A stretch of DNA of 64,000 bases from Candidatus Caccoplasma merdavium (GTDB lineage: Bacteria; Bacteroidota; Bacteroidia; Bacteroidales; UBA11471). Position 1 is the stretch's first letter. Each line of letters begins with the position of its first letter. The stretch covers positions 62,001 through 126,000 of the forward strand of contig DVLI01000010.1 in assembly GCA_018715595.1 (NCBI GenBank). The letters run 5' to 3'. Shown one piece after another: positions 16,209-23,798 of the stretch. Made by a program: the position numbers and the translations under genes. The notes below the pieces were generated by a model. It was not told where the DNA came from and ran no database searches. It saw only the letters and a list, made by a program, of their open reading frames with translations.

Positions 16209-17738
16209 ATGAACAAAAAAGCATTCCTCTTGATTCTCGACGGCTGGGGCATAGGCGACCGGGCCAAAGACGATGTGATTTATAACACGCCCACTCCCCA
16301 TTGGGACAAGTTGCTGGCAACCTATCCCCATTCGCAACTGCAAGCCTCGGGCGAAAACGTCGGTCTGCCCGACGGCCAGATGGGCAATTCCGAGGTGGGA
16401 CACCTCAACATCGGTGCCGGTCGCATCGTGTATCAAGACTTGGTGAAGATAAACCGTGCTTGCGCCGACAAGTCGATATTCTCCAATCCCGAAATCGTAA
16501 AAGCCTTCACTTATGCCCGTGACAACGGCAAACAGGTGCATTTGATGGGGCTCGTTTCCGACGGTGGCGTGCACAGCTCGCTCGACCATCTTTTTGTCCT
16601 GTGCGACATTGCCGCCGAATATGGCATCGACAAGACCTTCGTGCACTGCTTCATGGACGGCCGTGATACCGACCCCCACAGCGGAAAGGGCTTTATTCAG
16701 GCTCTCGAAGGGCGCCTCGCCTCGTTGGGCAGAGGGGCCATCGCCTCGATTGTGGGTCGATACTATGCCATGGACCGCGACAAACGTTGGGAGCGTGTGA
16801 AAGAGGCTTATGACCTGCTCGTGTCGGGCAAAGGCACTCCCGCCACCGACATGGTGGCTGCCATGCAGGCTTCCTATGACGAAGGGGTGACCGATGAGTT
16901 TGTAAAACCCATCGTCCACGTCGATGCGGCCGGCAAGCCGCTCTCGGTCATCGAAGCCGGCGATGTGGTCATCTTCTTCAACTACCGCAACGACCGCGCC
17001 AAGGAACTCACCATCGTGCTCACCCAGCAGGATATGCCCGAGGCCGGCATGCACACCTTGCCGCTTTACTATTGCTGCATGACCCCCTACGATGCCAAGT
17101 TCACCGGATTGCATATCCTCTTCGACAAGGAAAATGTAGAAAACACACTGGGAGAGATTGTCTCCAAGGCCGGCCGGAAACAGCTGCGCATTGCCGAGAC
17201 CGAGAAATACGCACATGTTACCTTCTTCTTTTCGGGCGGCCGTGAAAAAGAGTTCGACGGAGAAGAGCGCATACTCATTCCCTCGCCCAAAGTGGCCACC
17301 TATGACCTGAAACCCGAGATGAGTGTCTATGAGGTAAAAGATGCCCTCAATACGGCTTTGGCATCGGGCAAGTACGACTTGGTTGTATGCAACTTCGCCA
17401 ATGGCGACATGGTGGGCCACACCGGGGTGTACGCTGCTATCGAGAAAGCCGTGAAGGCGGTCGACGAGTGTGTGGGTTCGGTTATCGATACCGCCGTTGC
17501 CAACGGTTATGAAGCCATCATCATTGCCGACCACGGAAATGCCGACCATGCCCTCAATGCCGACGGGACGCCCAATACGGCGCACTCGCTCAATCCCGTG
17601 CCTTTCGTATATGTGACGGCCAACAAGCAGGCTCGCGTCGAGAATGGAATCCTGGCCGATGTAGCTCCCTCGATATGCCACATCATGGGTATCGACCTGC
17701 CGGCCCAAATGACGGGAAAATGCCTGATAAACGATTAG
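16209..17738 (+). CDS. gpmI: 2,3-bisphosphoglycerate-independent phosphoglycerate mutase
   Basis: 509 residues, normal for iPGM. Interconverts 3- and 2-phosphoglycerate in glycolysis using manganese. Alkaline-phosphatase-like metal ligands are visible: Asp11 in [11 protein letters not shown], the phospho-acceptor Ser61 in [16 protein letters not shown], and the late [11 protein letters not shown] and [12 protein letters not shown] motifs. The phosphotransferase insert shows [14 protein letters not shown]. The stop at 17738 lies before the chosen start of the DUF3109 gene. Confidence 0.97.
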   Translation: MNKKAFLLILDGWGIGDRAKDDVIYNTPTPHWDKLLATYPHSQLQASGENVGLPDGQMGNSEVGHLNIGAGRIVYQDLVKINRACADKSIFSNPEIVKAFTYARDNGKQVHLMGLVSDGGVHSSLDHLFVLCDIAAEYGIDKTFVHCFMDGRDTDPHSGKGFIQALEGRLASLGRGAIASIVGRYYAMDRDKRWERVKEAYDLLVSGKGTPATDMVAAMQASYDEGVTDEFVKPIVHVDAAGKPLSVIEAGDVVIFFNYRNDRAKELTIVLTQQDMPEAGMHTLPLYYCCMTPYDAKFTGLHILFDKENVENTLGEIVSKAGRKQLRIAETEKYAHVTFFFSGGREKEFDGEERILIPSPKVATYDLKPEMSVYEVKDALNTALASGKYDLVVCNFANGDMVGHTGVYAAIEKAVKAVDECVGSVIDTAVANGYEAIIIADHGNADHALNADGTPNTAHSLNPVPFVYVTANKQARVENGILADVAPSICHIMGIDLPAQMTGKCLIND

Positions 17739-17755
17739 AGACCCGCGAAGAGTAT

Positions 17756-18346
17756 ATGTTGCAGATAGGCGATGTGCTTGTCAGTCTCGATGTCATCGAG
17801 CGGGAATTTATATGTAACCTCGCGGCGTGTCGCGGCGCCTGCTGCATCGAAGGCGATGCCGGCGCCCCGATTACCGAGGAGGAACATGCCCGTCTCAAAG
17901 AGCTGCTCCCGCAGGTGTGGAACGACCTGACTCCCGCTGCCCGGGAGGTGATACGCGCCCAAGGGGTGGCCTATATCGACGAAGAGGGCGACTTGGTCAC
18001 TTCGATTGTCGGTGGCAAGGACTGTGTCTTTACCTGCTATGGCGACGATGGCATGTGCATGTGCGCCATCGAGAAGGCTTGTCGCGAGGGGCGCATCTCG
18101 TTCTACAAGCCGCTCTCGTGCCACCTCTATCCGGTGCGCGTCACCCGCTATCCGTCGTTTACGGCGGTGAACTATCACCGTTGGAAAATATGCAAGGCGG
18201 CCGAGGTGCTGGGACGCAAGGAAGGCGTGAAGGTATATCGTTTCTTGCGTGAGCCGTTGATTCGCTGTTTCGGCCAAGAGTGGTATGACGAACTCGACGG
18301 AGCGGCCCGGGCTTATTTGCAACAGAAGGAACAGGACGGGGTGTAG
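17756..18346 (+). CDS. DUF3109 family protein
   Basis: 196 residues, Cys-rich: CNLAACRGACCIEGDAGAP near residues 18-36, then CVFTCYGDDGMCMCAIEKAC, then a late SCHLYPVRV. The spacing suggests a bound metal or iron-sulfur cluster, as in the related zinc/iron-chelating YkgJ-type proteins, but no function is established for the family. I start at ATG 17756; earlier in-frame ATGs at 17675 and 17720 overlap gpmI and add poorly conserved residues. It likely shares the gpmI transcript. Confidence 0.88.
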   Translation: MLQIGDVLVSLDVIEREFICNLAACRGACCIEGDAGAPITEEEHARLKELLPQVWNDLTPAAREVIRAQGVAYIDEEGDLVTSIVGGKDCVFTCYGDDGMCMCAIEKACREGRISFYKPLSCHLYPVRVTRYPSFTAVNYHRWKICKAAEVLGRKEGVKVYRFLREPLIRCFGQEWYDELDGAARAYLQQKEQDGV

Positions 18347-18368
18347 ACATACCCTCCCCAGAAAACAG

Positions 18369-18403
18369 AAGCGGGGCGACTTCCAGAAGTCGCCCCGCTT
18401 TTT
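18369..18403. terminator. Bidirectional terminator between the DUF3109 gene and panB
   Basis: A perfect 14-base-pair stem (18369-18382 with 18387-18400) with a 4-base loop, followed by TTT-A-TT on the plus strand and CTGTTTTC on the minus strand. It sits between two convergent genes and can serve both. Confidence 0.9.
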
Positions 18404-18422
18404 ATTCAGGAGAAGGGGAGAA

Positions 18423-19241
18423 TCAATATTGTTCCGATTCGTTGGGGAAATCTTTCGATTTGACGTCGGAGATGTATTGCGACACGGCATCGGTGATGAC
18501 GCCATGCAAGTTGGCATAACGGCGCAGGAAGCGGGGCGAGAAATCTTTGTTGATGCCCAGCATGTCGTGCATGACCAGTACCTGTCCGTCGACACCGCCG
18601 CCGGCTCCGATGCCGATGATGGGCACGTTCACTTCCTGGGCGACGCGGGCGGCCAGTTGGGCAGGTATCTTTTCGAGTACGATGGAGAAGCAGCCCAGCT
18701 CTTCGAGCAGGTGGGCATCTTTGATGAGTTGTTGGGCCTCGGCCTCTTCTTTGGCGCGTACGGCGTAGGTGCCGAATTTGTTGATTGATTGCGGGGTGAG
18801 CCCGAGGTGTCCCATGATGGGAATGCCGGCACTGAGAATGCGGACGATTGATTCTTTGATTTCTTCTCCGCCTTCGAGTTTCACGGCGTCGGCGCCGGTC
18901 TCTTTCATGATGCGTATGGCCGATGCCAAAGCCTCCTTGGAGTTTCCTTGATAGGAGCCGAAGGGCATGTCGACAACAACCAGCGCGCGTTTTACGGCAC
19001 GCACGACCGACTGTCCGTGATATATCATCTGGTCGAGGGTCATGGGCAGTGTGGTCACATTGCCGGCCATGACGTTCGAGGCGGAGTCGCCTACGAGAAT
19101 GACGTCCATGCCGGCGCGGTCGATGAGGGTGGCCATGGAGTAGTCATAGGCGGTGAGCATGGCTATCTTTTCGCCGCGTTCTTTCATCTCGGAGAGGCGG
19201 CGTGTGGTTACTTTGCGGGTATCTTCGGTATAAGTTGACAT
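18423..19241 (-). CDS. panB: 3-methyl-2-oxobutanoate hydroxymethyltransferase
   Basis: 272 residues. First committed step of pantothenate synthesis: transfers a hydroxymethyl group from methylene-tetrahydrofolate to ketoisovalerate. Recognisable stretches are [31 protein letters not shown] with the magnesium-binding Asp, AVKLEGGEE, and [20 protein letters not shown] start at the ATG encoding [10 protein letters not shown] (complement of 19239-19241), downstream of the -7 box; an upstream in-frame start near 19328 would place the promoter inside the gene. Confidence 0.96.
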   Translation of the reverse strand: MSTYTEDTRKVTTRRLSEMKERGEKIAMLTAYDYSMATLIDRAGMDVILVGDSASNVMAGNVTTLPMTLDQMIYHGQSVVRAVKRALVVVDMPFGSYQGNSKEALASAIRIMKETGADAVKLEGGEEIKESIVRILSAGIPIMGHLGLTPQSINKFGTYAVRAKEEAEAQQLIKDAHLLEELGCFSIVLEKIPAQLAARVAQEVNVPIIGIGAGGGVDGQVLVMHDMLGINKDFSPRFLRRYANLHGVITDAVSQYISDVKSKDFPNESEQY

Positions 19242-19270
19242 GATAGATGATTGTGTATTTGAATTTTGCC

Positions 19271-19279
19271 GCAAAGGTA
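19271..19279 (-). promoter_or_regulatory. -7 box of panB
   Basis: Minus strand TACCTTTGC, a perfect TAnnTTTGC, 29 bases before the panB ATG. No good -33 element at 20-base spacing. Confidence 0.48.
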
Positions 19280-19327
19280 TGATTTTTTGGAATACAAATC
19301 TTTTTTGCCTCTGTTTTATTTCAGGCA

Positions 19328-20974
19328 TCAGCGGTCATAGTTGTAATACTCGATGGTGCGTCGGGTCGTCGACAGGTCGTCGCCGGTGCGCTGGGTGCGG
19401 GAGGTCCAGTTGCCTTGCTCGTCGTAGACGTATTCAAATGTGGTGTCTTCTTTTTTCGAGTCGTTGACCGAAGTGATTTTGGAGACGTCGTTGCGCTCGT
19501 TGTAGAAATAGATTTTCTCGCTGCGCGAGCGACCGTTGATGGTGATTTCGAGTTTCTTGTTGCCGTCGGGGGTATAGTAGGTCGTCGTGGTGTTTTGCGG
19601 GGTGGTGGCGTTGTAGCTCTTTGATGAAATGAGGTTGCCGCTCTCGTTGTAGGTGTATTCTGTTTTCCGTCCGCCCTTTACGCCCTCTACCTGGTCGGTG
19701 CGCGTAGCCAGCCGGCCGTTGTCGTCGTATTCAAGTGAACTGATTTCCTGCTCTTTTCCGCCCGGTCTGCTCTCGACGATGCGGGTTATTTCATGTTGCG
19801 GATTGTGGTAAAAAGTCTTTTTCCATTGCGGGGTGGCGATGGAATTGAGCGTGAAGTCGGGGTGGTAGAGATAGCTTTTTTCTTCGCTTTTCCCGTTTTT
19901 GCGGGTTTCTGCCAGCAGCAGTTGTCCCAGTTGGTCATAGAGGTATGAGACGGTGCTGTGGGTCTCTTTCCCGCCGACGGTGGTGTCGGTGCTCTCTTGC
20001 ACGCTTTTGACATATCCTCTCAGGTTGTTGTATGACCAGTGCCAGGGCGTTTTTTGCAGATGGCCCAGCCAGTCGTTGAGCGGGACGATGTAGGTGGAGT
20101 TGGGGTAGTCGCGCAAAAATTTGTCATAGCCATATTGCGTCGGTTGCTGGGTGAGGCTCAGGTAGTCGAACGATTCGATGGCCGACTGGGCCTCCTCTTT
20201 CATCGGGTGGTCGGGGTAGTCGGCCAGCAGTTGCACATAGGCTTCGCGGGTGTGGGCCTTGCGCGCTTCGGCATAGGCGAGGCGGTAAATGCGGTTATGG
20301 GCCTCTTCGATGAGTGCCGATTGCGGGTAGAGCTCGATGAATTGTTTGTAGGCTTCGATGGTGTTGTCGAGTTGGGTAAATGTGGTTTTGTCGGCCAGTC
20401 GGGTTATCTCTACCACATGAGGCGATGAGGTGTAGTGCGTGAGAAAGTAGTTGTAGGCCTCGATGGTGCCCTTTTCGAGCGCCTGACGGTAGGCAATCTC
20501 TTCTTGCCGGGCATACGCCTCAGCGGCCCATGGGCTTTGGGGGCAGAGGCCGATGAAGTGGGCATAGCTTGCCTCACTGTTTTCCTGGCAGGCTTGGTGG
20601 TAGAGGTTGCGTTCGATTTGCACGCGAATAGAGTCGAGGGAGTTCTCTTTTTTGTCGAGAAAGCGTATGAGTGTGCGCTCCTTGCTGTTGGGCAGCAGCG
20701 CGCGGTTGAATATGTCGTATGATTTTTCGGGGTCGTAAGCGGTGTATTCGGGGGTATTGAACAGCAGGCAGTCGCACAGGTCGATGAGTAGCAGTTCGCT
20801 TTTCTTACTGCTGTCATAGACTTTGTTGCGGCGTTCCACTGCCTTCTCGATTTTTTTCTCGACGATGAGGTCGTAGATTTGGCTCGGCTTTTGGGCGCAC
20901 AACTTCTCGCCACCCCACGAGGTGAGGAGCAGGAGCAGCGAGAGTAGTAATATGCGGGTTGTCGATGTTGTCAT
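19328..20974 (-). CDS. Secreted protein with TPR-like repeats and a YD/RHS-like C-terminal half (unknown function)
   Basis: 548 residues. A signal peptide ([14 protein letters not shown]...LCAQ, cut near residue 27) is followed by a helical region of unknown type. About five TPR-like repeats of ~35 residues then run from roughly 130 to 310, with the recurring pattern AY-x2-FL-x2-YP-x-S-x4-EA (e.g. [40 protein letters not shown]). The last ~210 residues carry at least four YD-like units: [36 protein letters not shown] and [13 protein letters not shown]. It resembles outer-membrane or periplasmic Bacteroidota proteins that join scaffold repeats to short RHS-type strands; there is no toxin tip or RHS core. 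It is flanked by panB and the Nfn genes with no evident functional link. I do not recognise a named family. Confidence 0.75.
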   Translation of the reverse strand: MTTSTTRILLLSLLLLLTSWGGEKLCAQKPSQIYDLIVEKKIEKAVERRNKVYDSSKKSELLLIDLCDCLLFNTPEYTAYDPEKSYDIFNRALLPNSKERTLIRFLDKKENSLDSIRVQIERNLYHQACQENSEASYAHFIGLCPQSPWAAEAYARQEEIAYRQALEKGTIEAYNYFLTHYTSSPHVVEITRLADKTTFTQLDNTIEAYKQFIELYPQSALIEEAHNRIYRLAYAEARKAHTREAYVQLLADYPDHPMKEEAQSAIESFDYLSLTQQPTQYGYDKFLRDYPNSTYIVPLNDWLGHLQKTPWHWSYNNLRGYVKSVQESTDTTVGGKETHSTVSYLYDQLGQLLLAETRKNGKSEEKSYLYHPDFTLNSIATPQWKKTFYHNPQHEITRIVESRPGGKEQEISSLEYDDNGRLATRTDQVEGVKGGRKTEYTYNESGNLISSKSYNATTPQNTTTTYYTPDGNKKLEITINGRSRSEKIYFYNERNDVSKITSVNDSKKEDTTFEYVYDEQGNWTSRTQRTGDDLSTTRRTIEYYNYDR

Positions 20975-21029
20975 GACCGTACCCTGTCGCGAAGGGGTGA
21001 GCCTCGGGTTTGTGAAACGATTTTTCCAA

Positions 21030-21038
21030 GCAAAGATA
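21030..21038 (-). promoter_or_regulatory. -7 box of the TPR/YD-repeat gene
   Basis: Minus strand TATCTTTGC, perfect match to TAnnTTTGC, 55 bases before the start codon. No clear -33 box. Confidence 0.45.
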
Positions 21039-21290
21039 GTAATACTTCGTGGGATAGTGTGTGCTTGTAAAATCCTTTTAAAGGAAATTCAATTTTTTTT
21101 CTTTCTCTGAGGGTGTCGGGGTTTTCCTGCGCCCTTGTCTTATGGGGGAAAAAGCCCTGTCCGGCATTGAAAAAAACGTTATATTTGTCTTAAAGAAGAT
21201 ATGTGTCGCATTCGGTGATGCTTTGTTGCACAGTTCGTGTCGGCGGGGGCATCTCCTGCGATGAAAAATTTTCAGAAGAGATTGGCCCTG

Positions 21291-21344
21291 AAAAAATGAA
21301 CTGCCGATGATTGGACGCTGCATTCAATGCCCAATCATCGGCAG
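21291..21344 (-). terminator. Terminator of the Nfn operon
   Basis: A perfect 14-base-pair outer stem (21301-21314 with 21331-21344) encloses a small inner hairpin (GCATT-C-AATGC, 21320-21330). On the minus strand it is followed by TTCATTTTTTC. Confidence 0.85.
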
Positions 21345-21371
21345 TTGCCGGTTTATTTATTTGCTGGCTTT

Positions 21372-22847
21372 TCAGCGGTTCGACGATAGTTGCTCGTCCA
21401 TGGCTGCGGCAGCCCGGCGGCCGTCGCCCATGGCCAGAATGACGGTGGCTCCACCCCGTACGATGTCGCCTCCGGCGTAGAGGTCGGCCAAGTCGCTTTG
21501 CATCGTGTCCTGGTTGACGACGATGGTACCCCATTTGCTGATGGTGAGACCCTTCACGGTGCTGGGTATAAGGGGGTTTGGCGACACGCCGATGCTCACG
21601 ACAACCATGTCGACATCTATCTCTTCGATGGCACCCGGTATGGCTACGGGGCTGCGGCGACCCGATGCGTCGGGCTCGCCCAGTTCCATCTTTTGCAGGC
21701 GCATCCTGGTTACATGGCCTTTTTCGTCGCCGAGGTATTCGATGGGGTTGTGCAGGGTGAGGAACTCGATGCCCTCTTCCTTGGCGTGTTTCACCTCTTC
21801 GATGCGGGCGGGCATTTCGGCTTCGCTGCGGCGGTAGACGATGATGGCGCGTTCGGCTCCCAGTCGGCGGGCGGTGCGCACCGAGTCCATGGCGGTGTTT
21901 CCGCCGCCGATGACTGCTACATGTTTGCCGTGGAAGACCGGGGTGTCGGCATCGCTCTCGGCGGCGTGCATGAGGTTGACGCGGGTGAGGTATTCGTTGC
22001 TCGACATGACGCCGATGAGGTTTTCTCCGGGTATGTTCATGAAGCGGGGCAGACCGGCGCCGCTGGCTACGAAGATACCCTTGAAGCCCATTTCATGCAG
22101 GTCGTCGTAGGTGAGTGTCTTGCCGATGATGCAGTCGGTGATGAACTCGACGCCCATTTGCCGCAGCCCGTTGATTTCGACGTCGACGATGCTGTTGGGC
22201 AGGCGGAACTCGGGGATTCCGTATTTCAGTACGCCCCCGATTTCGTGCAGGGCTTCGAAAACCGTGACGGCATAGCCTCGTTTTATCATGTCGCCGGCGA
22301 AGGAGAGCCCGGCGGGTCCTGAACCGACCACGGCGATTTTTATGCCGTTGCGGGCGGATATTTCGGGTATGGAGATTTGCCCGCTTTCGCGTTCGTAGTC
22401 GGCGGCAAAGCGTTCGAGGTATCCGATGGCGACGGGTTCCTTGTGCAGTTTTTGCAGGTAGAAGCATTTCGACTCGCACTGTTTTTCCTGAGGGCACACG
22501 CGGCCGCATACGGCGGGTAGGGCGCTGGTCTCTTTCAGGGTTTTGGCGGCTTCGAGTATCTCGTCGCGTTCGATGTTTTTGATGAATTTGGGTATGTTGA
22601 TGCCCACGGGGCAGCCGGTGATGCAGAGGGGTTCGGGACAGTCGAGGCAGCGGGAGGCTTCGACGAGGGCCTGTTCGCGGGTGAGGCCCTGGTTTACCTC
22701 TTCGTTGCAGGTGATGCGGTAATCGGGAGCCAGTTCATTCATTTTCACCCGTGTGATGGCGATGCGCTCTTTGTTGGGTTTGGCTTTGCGGAGTGCTTCG
22801 CGCCACGATGCGGCACGTTCTGTGCTCAAATATTCTTTGTTGTCCAT
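21372..22847 (-). CDS. NfnB/GltD-like NADPH-dependent flavoprotein, probable large subunit of ferredoxin:NADP+ oxidoreductase
   Basis: 491 residues. The N-terminal ferredoxin-like domain has Cys clusters CLDCPEPLCITGCPVGI and CGRVCPQEKQCESKC that bind [4Fe-4S] centres. Two Rossmann folds follow: VVGSGPAGLSFAGDMIKRGY for FAD and VIGGGNTAMDSVRTARRLGA for NADPH, and near the end YAGGDIVRGGATVILAMGDG. Automated pipelines usually call this gltA/gltD. The directly upstream partner is an NfnA/dihydroorotate-dehydrogenase-like electron transfer subunit and no glutamate synthase large subunit is nearby, so an NfnAB-type (NADH-dependent reduced ferredoxin:NADP+ oxidoreductase) or sulfide dehydrogenase complex is the better reading. 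Confidence 0.85.
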   Translation of the reverse strand: MDNKEYLSTERAASWREALRKAKPNKERIAITRVKMNELAPDYRITCNEEVNQGLTREQALVEASRCLDCPEPLCITGCPVGINIPKFIKNIERDEILEAAKTLKETSALPAVCGRVCPQEKQCESKCFYLQKLHKEPVAIGYLERFAADYERESGQISIPEISARNGIKIAVVGSGPAGLSFAGDMIKRGYAVTVFEALHEIGGVLKYGIPEFRLPNSIVDVEINGLRQMGVEFITDCIIGKTLTYDDLHEMGFKGIFVASGAGLPRFMNIPGENLIGVMSSNEYLTRVNLMHAAESDADTPVFHGKHVAVIGGGNTAMDSVRTARRLGAERAIIVYRRSEAEMPARIEEVKHAKEEGIEFLTLHNPIEYLGDEKGHVTRMRLQKMELGEPDASGRRSPVAIPGAIEEIDVDMVVVSIGVSPNPLIPSTVKGLTISKWGTIVVNQDTMQSDLADLYAGGDIVRGGATVILAMGDGRRAAAAMDEQLSSNR

Positions 22848-22859
22848 GAGTGTTAGCGT

Positions 22860-23651
22860 TTATTCGATACCTTTATACGAGGAGAGTCGCATGAGCATTT
22901 CATCGAAGTCGACTTGATGGGCGTCGAATTCGGGGCCGTCTACGCATACGAATTTGGTTTTCCCGCCGACGGTGACGCGGCAGGCTCCACACATGCCGGT
23001 GCCGTCGACCATGATGGTGTTGAGCGAAGCCAGGGTGGGGAGGTTGTATTTTTTGGTGAGGAGGGCGACGAATTTCATCATGATGGCGGGGCCTATCGTG
23101 ACACAGAGATCTACTTTTTCGCGCTTGATGACCTCTTCGACACCGTCGGTGACAAGACCTTTTTTGCCGTAGGAGCCGTCATCGGTCATGATGATGACTT
23201 CGTCGGAATAGGGGCGCACCTGGTCTTCGAGAATGATGAGTTCCTTGGTGCGGGCGGCCAGTACCGTGATGACGCGGTTGCCGGCCTTTTTCATCGCTTC
23301 GACGATGGGCAGCAGGGGGGCGACGCCTACGCCGCCGCCGCAACAGACGACGGTCCCTACCTTCTCGATGTGGGTGGCTTGTCCCAACGGGCCTACGACA
23401 TCGGTGATGTAGTCGCCGACTTCGAGGGCACACAATTTGCGGCTCGATTTCCCGACGGCTTGTACGACGAGGGTGATGGTACCCCGTTCGGTATCGGACG
23501 AAGTGATGGTCAGCGGTATGCGTTCGCCTTTTTCTCCGACGCGGACAATGACGAAGTGCCCGGCTTTGCGGGCTTTGGCAATGAGCGGCGCTTCTACGTC
23601 GAACTTCACGACGTTGGCCGAGAAATACTCTTTGCTGATGATTTTGTTCAT
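22860..23651 (-). CDS. NfnA-like FAD/NAD-binding, [2Fe-2S] subunit (sulfide/dihydroorotate dehydrogenase-like)
   Basis: 263 residues from ATG at the complement of 23649-23651 (MNKIISKEYFSANVVKFDVE). A ferredoxin-reductase fold: FAD-binding beta barrel at ~1-95 with RIPLTITSSD, NAD-binding domain with VGTVVCCGGGVGVAPLLPIV at ~105-125, and a C-terminal [2Fe-2S] motif MCGACRVTVGGKTKFVCVDG. It lies 12 bases upstream of its large-subunit partner and shares its terminator. Together they probably move electrons between NADH, ferredoxin and NADP+ by flavin-based bifurcation; direction and substrate are inferred. Confidence 0.87.
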   Translation of the reverse strand: MNKIISKEYFSANVVKFDVEAPLIAKARKAGHFVIVRVGEKGERIPLTITSSDTERGTITLVVQAVGKSSRKLCALEVGDYITDVVGPLGQATHIEKVGTVVCCGGGVGVAPLLPIVEAMKKAGNRVITVLAARTKELIILEDQVRPYSDEVIIMTDDGSYGKKGLVTDGVEEVIKREKVDLCVTIGPAIMMKFVALLTKKYNLPTLASLNTIMVDGTGMCGACRVTVGGKTKFVCVDGPEFDAHQVDFDEMLMRLSSYKGIE

Positions 23652-23679
23652 GTGACGAGTAGTGTGTTTATATTGTCTT

Positions 23680-23688
23680 GCAAAGGTA
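23680..23688 (-). promoter_or_regulatory. -7 box of the Nfn operon
   Basis: Minus strand TACCTTTGC, 28 bases before the small-subunit ATG. The -33 region is not convincing. Confidence 0.48.
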
Positions 23689-23798
23689 GACAAAATTATT
23701 GAAAAGTGATATGTTTCCTGTAAATTTGATATAAATGCGGACTAAATGCCGACAAATCGCATTTTCTCTGCATGGACGTTCCCGCAGGTTGGTGAAGG

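Larger units (their letters stand above)
20975..21371. other. 397-base gap between the TPR/YD gene and the Nfn large subunit gene
   Basis: Both neighbours are on the minus strand. The gap holds a minus-strand -7 box for the TPR/YD gene (21030-21038), the minus-strand terminator of the Nfn operon (21291-21344), and an isolated plus-strand TATATTTG at 21180-21187 with no good -33 element and no open frame after it. I see no credible gene here. Confidence 0.5.

Noticed and set aside
14436..17708. A 1090-codon open frame on the minus strand opposite the acyl-CoA ligase and gpmI
   Set aside because: Antisense shadow of two certain genes; GC-rich codon use leaves the opposite frame open, and the translation has no domain features.
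19744..20000. RHS toxin or contact-dependent inhibition element within the YD-repeat gene
   Set aside because: No RHS core-protease motif, no variable C-terminal toxin, and no following immunity-like gene.
21078..21323. An 81-codon minus-strand frame in the gap before the TPR/YD gene
   Set aside because: Overlaps the terminator hairpin, no conserved features, no start context.
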